This document shows, piece after piece, positions 8,224 through 17,510 of a stretch of DNA of 64,000 bases. The notes below the pieces were generated by a model. That model ran no database searches. It worked only from the letters and a program-made list of their open reading frames with translations, and had not been told where the DNA came from. This stretch comes from Massilia sp. Se16.2.3. GTDB taxonomy: Bacteria > Pseudomonadota > Gammaproteobacteria > Burkholderiales > Burkholderiaceae_D. Each line of letters begins with the position of its first letter. The first letter of the stretch is position 1. The stretch is taken from NCBI RefSeq assembly GCF_014171595.1, contig NZ_CP050451.1, positions 5,270,001 to 5,334,000 of the forward strand, given 5' to 3'. A program made the translations under genes and the position numbers.

Positions 8224-9105
8224 TTACGCGGGACGTGCGGCAGTGGCGAGCTCAAACAGTTCCGGTTCGAACTCCAGGCGCTCCTGCCCCGCCAGCAGCA
8301 GGAAGTGCTTGCCCGTGCAGCGCGCCAGCAGCGACATGCCGACCTTCTGCGCCACCATGTGCCCCATCTGGGTCGTGCCCGAGCGCGACAGCAGGAAGGG
8401 AATGCCCATCTGGGCGCCCTTGATCACCATTTCCGAGGTCAGCCGGCCAGTCGTGTAGAACACCTTGTCGGCACCAGGCATCTCCTCCAGCCACATCAGC
8501 CCGGCGATGGCGTCGACGGCGTTGTGGCGGCCGACATCCTCGACGAAATACAGCAGTTCTCCCGTGTTCGAAAACAGCGCGCAGCCGTGCACGGAGCCGG
8601 CCTGCTTGTAGATCGATTGCTGCGTGCGGATGGTGTCGACGATGCGGTACACGACCGACTGGGCCAGGCGCGCATCAAGCGGCAGCGCGATGCTGTCGAC
8701 TTCGTCCATCAGCCCGCCGAACACCGAACCCTGGCCGCAGCCGGTGGTTACCACTTTTTTCGCGGTGCGCTCCTCGATGTCGCGGATGCCGCTGCGCGTG
8801 ACGACGGCCACGGCGTCCACCGACCAGTCGACCTGCACCGAGACCACGTCGGCGATGTCGCGCACCAGGCGCTGGTTGCGCAGGTAGCCCAGCGTCAGCG
8901 CTTCCGGTGCACCGCCCAGCGTCATCAGGGTGACCAGTTCGCGCTTGTCGACGTAGACGGTGAGCGGACGCTCGGCGGGAATGGCGATGTTTGATGCGCG
9001 GCCACGCTCGTCGAGCGCGCTCACCTCGTGCGTGAGCGGCGCATGCGCACTTGACAACAGGGGACGCGATCCGGAACGAGGGCGTGGCAGGTCTGGGCAG
9101 TTCAT
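8224..9105 (-). CDS. fdhD: Formate dehydrogenase accessory sulfurtransferase FdhD
   Basis: FdhD transfers sulfur from IscS to the bis-MGD cofactor and is required to activate Mo/W formate dehydrogenases. The 293-residue protein shows DERPLTVYVDKRELVTLMTLGGAPEALTLGYL near the start, the KVVTTGCGQGSVFGG region and the FVEDVGRHNAVDAIAGLM and TTGRLTSEMVIK blocks conserved across the family. The catalytic loop has a single visible Cys (GCGQG) where E. coli FdhD has a CxxC; single-Cys versions are known. It overlaps the fdsA end by 4 bp, which places it in the fds operon. Confidence 0.95.
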   Translation of the reverse strand: MNCPDLPRPRSGSRPLLSSAHAPLTHEVSALDERGRASNIAIPAERPLTVYVDKRELVTLMTLGGAPEALTLGYLRNQRLVRDIADVVSVQVDWSVDAVAVVTRSGIRDIEERTAKKVVTTGCGQGSVFGGLMDEVDSIALPLDARLAQSVVYRIVDTIRTQQSIYKQAGSVHGCALFSNTGELLYFVEDVGRHNAVDAIAGLMWLEEMPGADKVFYTTGRLTSEMVIKGAQMGIPFLLSRSGTTQMGHMVAQKVGMSLLARCTGKHFLLLAGQERLEFEPELFELATAARPA

Positions 9106-11904
9106 GTTGTCGATTCTGCCACATCACCCAGGATTTGGCCGCCACCGTAGCTGCCCTGCGGTGCGGGCTCCCCGCCGGGCGTCAGCTTGATCGCGCAGTA
9201 CTTGAATTCCGGGATCTTGCCGTAGGGGTCGAGCGCGGCGTTCGTCAGCCGGTTGATGGCGGCCTCGTAGTAGCAGAACGGGACGAACACGGCGCCCACG
9301 GGCGAACTGTCGTCGGCGCGCGCATACAGCACGACCTGGCCGCGACGCGAGGCAATGGTGACCGGGTCGCCCGGCCGGATACCCAGGCGCTGCAAATCGA
9401 GCGGATGCACCAGCGCCACCGGATCGGGCTCGATCGCGTCGAGCACGCCGGCGCGCCGCGTCATGCTGCCGGTGTGCCAGTGTTCGAGCTGGCGGCCCGT
9501 GATCAGGACCATCGGGTAGTCGGCGTCAGGCCGCTCGTCGGCCGGGATGATATCGGCCGGCACGAAACGGGCGCGTCCGCCTTCGCGCGGGAATTCAGCC
9601 GTGAACACCACCGGCTGGCCAGGGTCGCCCTCCTCGCGGCAGGGATAGACCACGGCACCCTCGCTTTCCAGCCGCTCCCAGGTGATGCCGGCAATGCTAG
9701 GCATCAGGCGGCGCATCTCGTCGAACACCTCGGACACGTGGGTGTACGACCAGGGCAGGCCGAGGCGCTTGCCCATCTCCTGGACGATCCACAGGTCCTG
9801 GCGCGCGTCGCCTGGCGGATCGATGGCCTGGCGGCCCAGCTGCAGCAGGCGGTCGGTATTGGTGAAGGTGCCGGTCTTTTCCGGGAAGCTTGACGCCGGC
9901 AGGATGACGTCGGCGAGATAGGCCGTCTCGGTCAGGAAAATGTCCTGCACCACCAGGTGCTCGAGCGCGGCCAGTGCAGCGCGCGCGTGGTTCGCGTCCG
10001 GGTCGGACATGGCCGGGTTTTCGCCCATGATGTACATGCCGCGCACCTGCCCCGCCAGGATCGCGTCCATGATCTCGACCACCGTCAGGCCCGGTTTCGG
10101 GTCGAGCCTGGCCTGCCAGGCCGCCTCGAACTTCGCGCGCACGGCCGGGTTGTCGACGCGGCCGTAATCGGGCAGCATCATCGGGATCAGGCCGGCGTCC
10201 GACGCGCCCTGCACGTTGTTCTGGCCGCGCAGCGGATGCAGGCCGGTGCCGGGACGGCCGATCTGCCCCGTCATCAGGGCCAGCGCAATCAGGCAGCGCG
10301 CGTTGTCGGTGCCGTGCACGTGCTGCGACACGCCCATGCCCCACAGGATCATCGAGCCCTTCGACGTCGCATACAGGCGCGCAACCTCGCGGATGGTGGC
10401 GGCATCGATGCCGCAGATCGGCGCCATCGCTTCCGGGCTGTAGTCGCGCACGTTCTCTGCCAGCTCGGCATAGCCCAGCGTGCGCTCGGCGATGAAGGCC
10501 GGGTCCACCAGGTTTTCGGCGACAATTACGTGCATCATGGCGTTCAGCAGCGCGACGTCGGTATCGGGCTTGAACTGCAGGTAGCGGTGCGCGTGGCGCG
10601 CAAGTTCCGAGCGGCGCGGATCGAGCACGATCAGTTTGGCGCCGGCCCGCACGGCATTCTTGATCCAGGTGGCCGCCACCGGGTGGTTCACGGTCGGGTT
10701 GGCGCCGATGACGAGGATGACCTCGGCGCGCGTCACATCCATCACCGGGTTCGACACCGCGCCCGAGCCGATCCCTTCCAGCAGGGCCGCCACCGAGGAC
10801 GCGTGGCACAGGCGGGTGCAGTGGTCGACATTGTTGCTGCCGAAGCCGGTGCGCACCAGCTTCTGGAACAGATAGGCTTCCTCGTTGCTGCCCTTGGCCG
10901 AGCCGAAGCCGGCCGGGGCCGCACCGCCGTGGCTGTCGCGAATCCGCGCCAGAGCACCGCCGGCCAGCGCCAGCGCTTCTTCCCAGCTGGCCTCGCGGAA
11001 TACGTCGAGCACGCGTTCCGGGTCCATCGTGAACTCGCCCGTCCCGGGCACGCCCTCGCGGCGGATCAGGGGTGTAGTCAGGCGATGCGGATGGTGGGCG
11101 TAGTCGAAGCCGTAGCGGCCCCTTGACGCACAGGCGGCCGTGGTTGGCAGGGCCGTCGCGCCCTTCGACGGCGACGATGCGCTCGTCCTTGACCTGGTAA
11201 GTGAGCTGGCAGCCGACGCCGCAGTAGGGGCAAACCGAATCGACCTGGCGATCCGGCACCAGCAGCGCCGCGCCGCGCGCCGGGGTCAAGGCGCCGGTCG
11301 GGCAAGCCTGCACGCATTCGCCGCAGGCTACGCAGGTGGAGGCGCCGAGCGGGTCATCCTGGTCGAACACGATCTTCGCATCTTCGCCGCGGAAAGCCAG
11401 GCCGATCACGTCATTGACCTGCTCGTCGCGGCAGGCGCGTACGCAGCGGGTGCACTGGATGCAGGCATCGAGGTTGACGCTGATGGCCGCGTGCGTCCCG
11501 TCTGGCTGCGGCCGGCGCCGCGTGGGCTGGAAGCGCGAGCCTGTCACGCCCAGGCGCGCAGCCCACTCGTCCAATTCGTTGCGCCGCGTGTACCCGGCTT
11601 CGGGCATGTCGGCCAGCAGCAGCTCGAGCACCATCTTCTGCGCCTTCGTTGCGCGCGGGCTGCTAGTGTGCACCTTCATGCCGGCGCCGGGATGGCGGCA
11701 GCAGGATGGCGTAAGCGTGCGCTCGCCCTCGATCTCGACCATGCAGGAGCGGCAGTTGCCGACCGCTTCCAGGCCCGGCTTGTAGCAGAGGTGCGGGATG
11801 GCGATGCCTTCGCGGGCGGCGACCTCGATCAGGGTTTCATGCGCTTGCGCCTCGACCATGCGGCCATCGAGTTCGAAGGAAACGGTGTGGAGGGGGGCGT
11901 TCAT
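9102..11904 (-). CDS. fdsA: NAD-dependent formate dehydrogenase, catalytic alpha subunit (frameshifted)
   Basis: The catalytic subunit oxidising formate to CO2. The N-terminal ~300 residues contain a 2Fe-2S ferredoxin domain (CYKPGLEAVGNCRSCMVE), two 4Fe-4S motifs (CIQCTRCVRAC; CVACGECVQACPTG) and the start of the bis-MGD domain (CPYCGVGCQ, LCVKG). The rest, from about 11051 down to 9102, is the Mo/W domain with the metal-ligand Cys in DHCTRLCHASS, so it is a Cys rather than a selenocysteine enzyme. The frame breaks at the C-run 11119-11122 (plus strand), where one base too many turns GRYGFDY into out-of-frame sequence; removing it restores a ~930-residue protein. It overlaps fdsB and fdhD by 4 bp each. 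Confidence 0.9.
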
Positions 11905-13099
11905 GGCTGCACCGCCGGTTGGGCTAGTTCATGGGAAAAGTACTGGACGACGCAATCGACGGGATTCGGCGCGGCCTGGCCCAGCCCGCAGATCGAAGCG
12001 TCGCGCATCACCTGCGACAGCTCGGCCAGCAGCGCCGTGTCCCATGCGTGGCCGGGCTGTTCGATCAGCGCCAGCGCCTTGGCCGTACCGTTGCGGCAGG
12101 GGGGTGCACTGGCCGCAGGATTCATCCTTGAAGAAAGCCAGCGTGTTGCGCGCCGCGCCCACTGCGCTGTCGTGCTGCGAGAGCACGATGACGGCGGCCG
12201 AGCCGATGAAGCAGCCATGGGGCTGCAGGGTATCGAAGTCGAGCGGGATGCCGGCTTTCGACGCGGGCAGGATGCCGCCCGAGGCGCCGCCCGGCAGGTA
12301 GGCGTAGAAAATATGCCCCTCCTGCATGCCGCCGCAATACTCGTCGATCAGCTCCGCCGCCGTGATGCCTGCCGGGGCCAGTTTGACGCCCGGTTCGCGC
12401 ACCCGGCCCGAGACCGAGAACGAGCGCAGTCCGTGGCGGCCATGGCGGCCGAAGCCGGAGAACCAGGCGGCGCCGCGCTCGAGGATCTCGCGCACCCAGT
12501 GCAGCGATTCGAAGTTGTGTTCCAGCGTGGGCCGGCCGAACAGGCCGACCTGCGCCACATAGGAACGGACGCAGGCGCGGCATGCCGCGCTTGCCCTCGA
12601 TCGACTCGATCATGGCCGACTCTTCGCCGCAGATGTAGGCGCCGGCACCGCGCCGCAGGTGGATCGCGGGCATGCCCTGTACCGGCGGGTCGGCCAGCAA
12701 GGCCGCCAGCTCGGCCTGCAGCATGCGGCGGCAGCCGTGGTACTCGTCGCGCAGGTAGATATAGATGGCCTCGATCCCGACCGCCCAGGCGGCAATGAGC
12801 GCGCCTTCGAGGAAGCGGTGCGGGTCGCGCTCCAGGTAGACGCGATCCTTGAAGGTGCCCGGTTCGCCTTCGTCGATGTTAATCGCCATCAGGCGCGGGC
12901 CGGCTTCGGCGCGCACCAGGCGCCACTTGCGCCCGAGCGGAAAACCGGCGCCTCCCAGGCCGCGCAGGCCCGAATCTTCGAGCGTGCCGATGACGGCTTC
13001 CACATCGTGCAGGCCGGCCACGCAGTCGCGCAGCAGCGCATAGCCGCCACCTGCGCGGTAGGCCGCGTAGCCGATCTGGCCAGTCACGGTGTCGGTCAT
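11901..13099 (-). CDS. fdsB: Formate dehydrogenase, NADH-binding beta subunit (two frameshifts)
   Basis: A NuoF-like subunit carrying FMN, a 4Fe-4S cluster and the NAD site, passing electrons from FdsA to NAD+. Conserved pieces in order are SGLRGLGGAGFPLGRKW (FMN/NADH loop), NIDEGEPGTFKDR, GAGAYICGEESAMIESIEGKRGMPR, then GLFGRPTLEHNFESLHWV, and ESCGQC-TPCRNGTAK, the cluster-binding cysteines near the end. The frame breaks twice, each by one extra base: at the AA pair 12564-12565 and in the six-G run 12100-12105. The ATG at 13099 overlaps the fdsG stop by 4 bp and is preferred to one five codons upstream. Confidence 0.88.
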
Positions 13100-13622
13100 G
13101 ACGCCCGTCGCCACCGGGCCGTCACCTTGTCGGCATCGGCCTGCGCCACCGGGTACTGGCCGACCAGCACCGCGGGCGCCGCCTCGCAGCGGCCGATGCA
13201 GGGCGCAGCCAGCACCCGCACCTCGCGCCCGAGCAGGGCCGGCAATTTGTCCAGCAGGCCGCGCGCACCGGCCAGTTCGCAGGACAACCGGCGCAGACGC
13301 GCACCGTCAGCGCCGCCGGTGCGCTCCCCCTTCTTTCACGATGTCGAAGTGGTGATAGAAGCTGGCGACCTCGTAGACCTCGACCTGGGCCATGCCCAGT
13401 TCCTGCGCCAGCGCGGCCAGGTGCCGGCTGGCCAGGCAGCCGGCGCCGTCCCTGGATGCGGTGCAGGTACTCGATCAGCAGGTCGCGCCGCCGCGGCGGG
13501 TGGCCAAGCAGGGCCTGCACTTCGACGAGCGCCTGCGGGTCGACACGGCGGCCCTTGGGCGCCTCGCGCTTGCGCTGGCGGCTGGCGCCGCTGATCGCGA
13601 TCGGGATGATGGGGTGGTTCAT
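13096..13622 (-). CDS. fdsG: Formate dehydrogenase gamma subunit, NuoE-like (three frameshifts)
   Basis: The 2Fe-2S subunit of the diaphorase part. The N-terminus (VDPQALVEVQALLGHPPRRRDLLIEYLHRIQ) and, in a second frame, LGMAQVEVYEVASFYHHFDIVKEG are the NuoE helical region. The C-terminus, reached after two more breaks, has the thioredoxin-like VRVC...SCELAGARGLL and APCIGRCEAAPAVLV with the cluster cysteines. Inferred errors are one extra base in 13450-13452, one missing in the C5 run 13326-13330 and one missing at 13286-13287. Repaired, it is a ~175-residue protein of normal size. It is the first gene of the operon, and no fdsD-like gene is seen. Confidence 0.82.
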
Positions 13623-13854
13623 GGTCAGGTGGTCGCTGGAACGTTGAGCCTGGCTGCGCCGCAGGCGCGTGCGGCCATGCCGAAAGCCATCAGCCTAACA
13701 TGATGTTTTTGTTACCGGAACAGGCAATTTGGCGGCGGCCCAGGCCAGCAGTGGCGGGTGCGGCATCGGGCGAGGACAAACCGCCCGGCGGCCCGTTCTG
13801 CCTCGCAGGTCTTGCCGGCCTTGATCGCGGCAAAGAGACGGATATGCACGATCG

Positions 13855-13869
13855 GCGTAGAATCTACGC
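13855..13869. promoter_or_regulatory. Inverted repeat upstream of the RHH-like gene
   Basis: GCGTAGA-A-TCTACGC is a perfect 7-bp inverted repeat about one helical turn plus a gap before the Shine-Dalgarno AGGAGGG (13891-13897) of the gene at 13901. The decamer ATCGGCGTA occurs at 13851 and again at 13873. The position suits an operator for an autoregulatory ribbon-helix-helix protein; this is inference. Confidence 0.4.
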
Positions 13870-13900
13870 AGGATCGGCGTATCGGTACACAGGAGGGAAC

Positions 13901-14113
13901 ATGGCAACGTCTTACAACATCGACGCGAAGCTCGATGAAACGCTGGAACAGCTGAAACTGCACTTGGGCGCCTCGTCCAAGGCGGAAGTGCTGCGCAAGG
14001 CGGTGGCCCTGCTCAACGTGGCAACCCGGCATGAGAATGCCGACGGCAGCGTGACGATTCTCCAGCAAAACAGCAGCGACAAGCCCAACGAAACCAAGGT
14101 TATCCTGAGATGA
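13901..14113 (+). CDS. Small ribbon-helix-helix-like protein
   Basis: A 70-residue protein: a short strand (ATSYNIDAKLDETLEQLKLHL), then SSKAEVLRKAVALLNVATRHE, the pattern of an RHH/CopG fold in which a beta strand is followed by two helices with a conserved S-KAEV-R-A turn. The tail (DGSVTILQQNSSDKPNETKVILR) is typical of a group of chromosomal RHH-like proteins that sit beside membrane genes. A strong ribosome site AGGAGGG lies 3 bases before the ATG. The stop overlaps the start of the membrane gene (ATGA), so the two are translationally coupled. DNA binding is inferred from the fold pattern. Confidence 0.65.
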   Translation: MATSYNIDAKLDETLEQLKLHLGASSKAEVLRKAVALLNVATRHENADGSVTILQQNSSDKPNETKVILR

Positions 14114-14451
14114 ACGCGCCCAACACCGTCGTCCTCGATGACGTGTCGGTCGGTGGTATCGAAGGCGCCAGGCGTGCGAGCATCCTGTGGGATATCGTCC
14201 TGCGCGCATTCATGGTTGCCGTCGTCAGCGGCATCTTTATCTGGCTCAACTGGCAGGTCATCGATTTCGTCCTCGATGGGCTCAAGCTGGATGAGAAAAT
14301 GCTTGCGGCGAAGTCCATCGTTCCGGCGGACCGGCTGGTGACCTCGGAAGTCATGATGGCCCTGATCGGGGCGACCGTGATCCAGACCGGGGCCGGCTTC
14401 ATCGCGATCACCTCTTACCTGTTCCCGAAGCGGATTTCGCAGGAGAAGTGA
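14110..14451 (+). CDS. Small two-TM membrane protein coupled to the RHH-like gene
   Basis: 113 residues with two clear membrane helices (ILWDIVLRAFMVAVVSGIFIWLNW, ~25-48, and SEVMMALIGATVIQTGAGFIAITSYL, ~79-104). The connecting segment of about 30 residues is amphipathic and holds FVLDGLKLDEKML. I do not recognise the family. It overlaps the upstream gene by 4 bp. The pair could be a toxin/antitoxin-like or a sensory unit, but nothing specific supports either. Confidence 0.6.
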   Translation: MNAPNTVVLDDVSVGGIEGARRASILWDIVLRAFMVAVVSGIFIWLNWQVIDFVLDGLKLDEKMLAAKSIVPADRLVTSEVMMALIGATVIQTGAGFIAITSYLFPKRISQEK

Positions 14452-14521
14452 GGTCCGCGAATGAGCGGGCGCCAGTGCCGGTCCGCAGCCCGCTCCGGTG
14501 CTTGCCGCGCAGCCGGCCCGC

Positions 14522-14758
14522 TCAGCGCCGGCGCTTCTTCCAGTTGTATTCCGGCCCGGTGACATCGACACCCGGATGCCCGACCAGGTCCGGATGCTCC
14601 GAGCACATGGTAATGAAGCGCACGCCTTCGCCCCCGCGCTGGCGCCGCCGCAAGTCCTCCATGAACCCCATCGCCTGCACCATATCGCTCGTGTCGAAGT
14701 CCTGCGCCTGCGGGTGGCTCCCCGCTTCATCGACGACTGTCCAATAGACCATATACAT
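14522..14758 (-). CDS. Small conserved-looking hypothetical protein
   Basis: A 78-residue soluble protein (MYMVYWTVVDEAG...FMEDLRRR...FITMCSEHPDLVGHPGVDVTGPEYNWKKRRR), with alternating beta and helix pattern and a basic C-terminus. A ribosome site GGGAGGA lies too close to the first in-frame ATG (14764) but 7 bases from the second (14758), which decides the start. No function is apparent, and it stands alone between convergent and divergent neighbours. Confidence 0.5.
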   Translation of the reverse strand: MYMVYWTVVDEAGSHPQAQDFDTSDMVQAMGFMEDLRRRQRGGEGVRFITMCSEHPDLVGHPGVDVTGPEYNWKKRRR

Positions 14759-14998
14759 GGGCATTCCTCCCGCCTTTGCAGCGTTGCCGCAAAGGCAACA
14801 ATGTCACATTGTTGCATCGCTAGCGTGCGGTGCGGCGCACGATTTCGACGAAGATGGCTCATATTTAGCAGAGGAAATGGATATGAAGCCAAAAAGTAGG
14901 ACTAGTCCGAAAACTTTGTTATATGTTCGCCGTTTCACATAACCGAGTCCGTGGGGCCGTTAGGCTGGAGCCTGTCTTCAATAAAGCAGGTATTCCTC

Positions 14999-17275
14999 AT
15001 GAACATCGACAAGCAAATCCAGCCACCTACCGCAACCGAGCGCGCACCAGAGCTGGCGCTTTGGGGCGGACTCGAATGCACCGTCAACCGTGTACGTGAC
15101 AATTACTTCAGCCAGATGGACCGCAACGGCCACGCCGACCGCCTGCAGGACATCGAACGTTTCGCTTCCCTTGGCATCAAGGCCATCCGCTACCCCGTCC
15201 TGTGGGAACGCGTCGCTCCCGACCGTATCGAAGATGCCGACTGGTCCTGGTCGGACGAGCGCCTGCCCGCGCTGCAGCGCCTGGGCGTCACCCCGATCGT
15301 CGGCCTGCTGCACCATGGCAGCGGACCGCGTCATACCAGTCTGGTCGACGCCGACTTCCCCGAAAAGCTCGCCGAGTACGCCGGCGCGGTAGCCCGTCGC
15401 TACCCCTGGGCCGAGTACTACACCCCGGTCAACGAACCCCTGACCACGGCGCGCTTCTCCGGCTTGTACGGCGTCTGGTATCCGCACGGCGAATCGCACG
15501 AAACCTTCATCCGCGCCCTGATCGGCGAATGCCGCGCCACCGTGCTGGCGATGCGCGCGATCCGCGAAGTCAATCCGGAAGCGAAGCTGGTGCAGACGGA
15601 CGACCTGTCGAAGACCTATGGCACGCCCGAGATGCAGGACCTGGTCGACTTCTTCAACGAACGCCGCTGGCTGGGCTGGGACCTGCTGTGCGGGATGATC
15701 GATCCCGAGCACAAGATGTGGGACTACCTGATCAAGTCGGGCGCCACCGCCGAGGAGCTGCTCTGGTTCCGCGACAACCCCTGCCCGCCGGACGTCATCG
15801 GCGTCAACTACTACGCCACCAGCGAGCGCTGGCTCGACCACCGGCGCGAGCGCTATCCCGAGGACCGCTGGGGCCGGTACGACGGCCGCAAATTCGCCGA
15901 CATCGAAACGCCGCGCGTGCTGGCCACGCCGACGCCGGGCATCGGCCCGCTGCTGCAGGAAACCTGGGACCGCTACGGCCTGCCGATCGCCGTCACCGAA
16001 GCCCACATCGACGCCAACCGCGAAGACCAGATGCGCTGGCTGCTCGAAATCTGGAACGCCGCCAAAAAGGTGCGCGAGAAAGGCGCCGACGTGCGCGCCG
16101 TGACAGTCTGGGCCCTGCTCGGCTCCTACGACTGGAACTGCCTGGTGACCGAATGCCGCGGCTACTACGAGCCCGGTCCGTTCGACGTGCGCGGCCCCGA
16201 ACCGCGTCCGACCGCGGTCGCCAACCTGATGCGCGAACTGTCGTCCGGCCGGCCGCTGTCGAACCCGGTACTGCAGGGAGAAGGCTGGTGGCGCCGTCCG
16301 GACCGCTTCATGGCCAAGCCGGTCGCCACCCGCACCGCGGTGGCCGACTTCGCCACCCGCAGCCAGTTCAAATCGAACCATGTACAGCCGATCCTGATCA
16401 CCGGCGCCACCGGCACCCTCGGCTCGGCTTTCGCGCGCATCTGCAGGAAGCGCAACCTGGCCTGCCACGTGCTGACGCGCCAGGAGATGGATATTACGAA
16501 TCCGGACTCGGTCGAAGCGGCGATCCAGCGCTTCAAGCCCTGGGCCATCATCAATGCCGGCGGCTATGTGCGCGTGGACGAAGCCGAAGCCGATGCCGAA
16601 GCCTGCATGGACGGGAACACCCATGGCCCCAACATCCTGGCCCTGGCCTGCATCCGCCACGCGATCCGCTTCATGACCTTCTCGAGCGACCTGGTTTTTG
16701 ATGGCAGCAAGGGAGAAGCCTATGTCGAATCCGATCCGGTCGCGCCGCTGGGCGTGTACGGCCGCAGCAAGGCCGAAGCCGAACGCCGCGTGCTCGAGGC
16801 CGACCCGCAGGCGCTGGTGATCCGCACCAGTTCCTTCTTCGGGCCATGGGACAAGCACAACTTCGTCACCCAGGCCCTGGAAGCGCTGCGCAGCGGCCGT
16901 CCGTTCACGGCGACGAACGACCTGGTGGTGTCGCCGACCTACGTGCCCGACCTGGTCAACGTCAGCCTCGACCTGTTGATCGACCGCGAGCGCGGCATCT
17001 GGCACCTGGCCAACAACGGCGCCATGACCTGGGCCGAGCTGGCGCGCAAGGCCTGCGAACTGGCCGGCGTCGACGCCAGCGGCCTGCAGGAACGGCCGGC
17101 GGTGGAATCGGGTTATGTCGCGGTACGTCCGAGCCACTCGGCGCTGACCAGCGAACGCGGCATCCTGATGCCATCGGTCGAAGACCCGCTGGCCCGCTAC
17201 CTCAAGGCAGTCGAGGAACACGCCGCCGACGACGGCCAGCTGCCGGGAGAAGCACCGCAGTACGCCAGCAGCTGA
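14999..17275 (+). CDS. Fusion of a GH1-like glycosidase domain and an RmlD-like reductase
   Basis: A 758-residue two-domain protein. Residues ~20-415 form a family-1 glycoside hydrolase-like TIM barrel with the acid/base motif TPVNEPL (E146) and a nucleophile-type VTEAHID (E334). Residues ~463-740 form an extended SDR of the dTDP-4-dehydrorhamnose reductase type: ITGATGTLGSAF (468-478), SSDLVFDGS, and the catalytic YGRSK (Y587, K591). The ATG at 14999 gives the natural N-terminus. Both catalytic dyads are present, so both halves may be active. It stands alone, with no rmlC or rmlA next to it. It may modify or transfer a sugar on the cell surface, but substrate and reaction are unknown. GC and frame are uniform across the junction, so it is not an assembly chimera. 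Confidence 0.85.
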   Translation: MNIDKQIQPPTATERAPELALWGGLECTVNRVRDNYFSQMDRNGHADRLQDIERFASLGIKAIRYPVLWERVAPDRIEDADWSWSDERLPALQRLGVTPIVGLLHHGSGPRHTSLVDADFPEKLAEYAGAVARRYPWAEYYTPVNEPLTTARFSGLYGVWYPHGESHETFIRALIGECRATVLAMRAIREVNPEAKLVQTDDLSKTYGTPEMQDLVDFFNERRWLGWDLLCGMIDPEHKMWDYLIKSGATAEELLWFRDNPCPPDVIGVNYYATSERWLDHRRERYPEDRWGRYDGRKFADIETPRVLATPTPGIGPLLQETWDRYGLPIAVTEAHIDANREDQMRWLLEIWNAAKKVREKGADVRAVTVWALLGSYDWNCLVTECRGYYEPGPFDVRGPEPRPTAVANLMRELSSGRPLSNPVLQGEGWWRRPDRFMAKPVATRTAVADFATRSQFKSNHVQPILITGATGTLGSAFARICRKRNLACHVLTRQEMDITNPDSVEAAIQRFKPWAIINAGGYVRVDEAEADAEACMDGNTHGPNILALACIRHAIRFMTFSSDLVFDGSKGEAYVESDPVAPLGVYGRSKAEAERRVLEADPQALVIRTSSFFGPWDKHNFVTQALEALRSGRPFTATNDLVVSPTYVPDLVNVSLDLLIDRERGIWHLANNGAMTWAELARKACELAGVDASGLQERPAVESGYVAVRPSHSALTSERGILMPSVEDPLARYLKAVEEHAADDGQLPGEAPQYASS

Positions 17276-17415
17276 CCGCTGCCGCGCAAGAGACCTGCGG
17301 ACCGCGCGTCCGCAAGGTGGGCCGGCCGGTGCCCGACGCAGGACGCGTTGGCAGCGGCCGGTTGTTGTTTTGGGAGTGGGCTACGCGCTGTTGTGCGGAT
17401 GATCGACCGCTCTAC

Positions 17416-17482
17416 CGCGTGGAATCGGGACTCCACCCTACGATATGGCGCTGTGCGTAGGGTGGAGTCCTGACTCCACGCG
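17416..17482. repeat. Nested palindromic element (REP-like)
   Basis: Two 27-base arms (17416-17442 and 17456-17482) are inverted copies with 2 mismatches, separated by 13 bases. Each arm itself contains a shorter palindrome built on GTGGAGTC/GACTCCAC (perfect in the right arm). It lies between the convergent fusion gene and waaF and may also end transcription. The 67-bp structure is typical in form of an intergenic REP/BIME-type mobile repeat, and other genomic copies would be expected. Confidence 0.7.
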
Positions 17483-17510
17483 TTCTTTCGTGTCCGTGCA
17501 CACCCCGACG

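Noticed and set aside
13326..13330. Programmed frameshifting as the cause of the breaks in the fds genes
   Set aside because: The breaks go both ways, occur three times in one short gene, lack slippery-site plus stimulator structure, and similar breaks occur in many unrelated genes.
14978..17221. 747-codon open frame antisense to the GH1/RmlD fusion
   Set aside because: Composition is an Arg/Ala/Gly/Val-rich mirror of the real gene in a GC-rich sequence; no domain, ribosome site or plausible start.
14999..17275. Treating the RmlD-like half as part of a dTDP-rhamnose pathway with rmlB/rmlA
   Set aside because: It is 28 kb away from rmlAB, on the opposite strand, fused to a glycosidase and without rmlC; the 3-amino-sugar genes explain rmlAB better.
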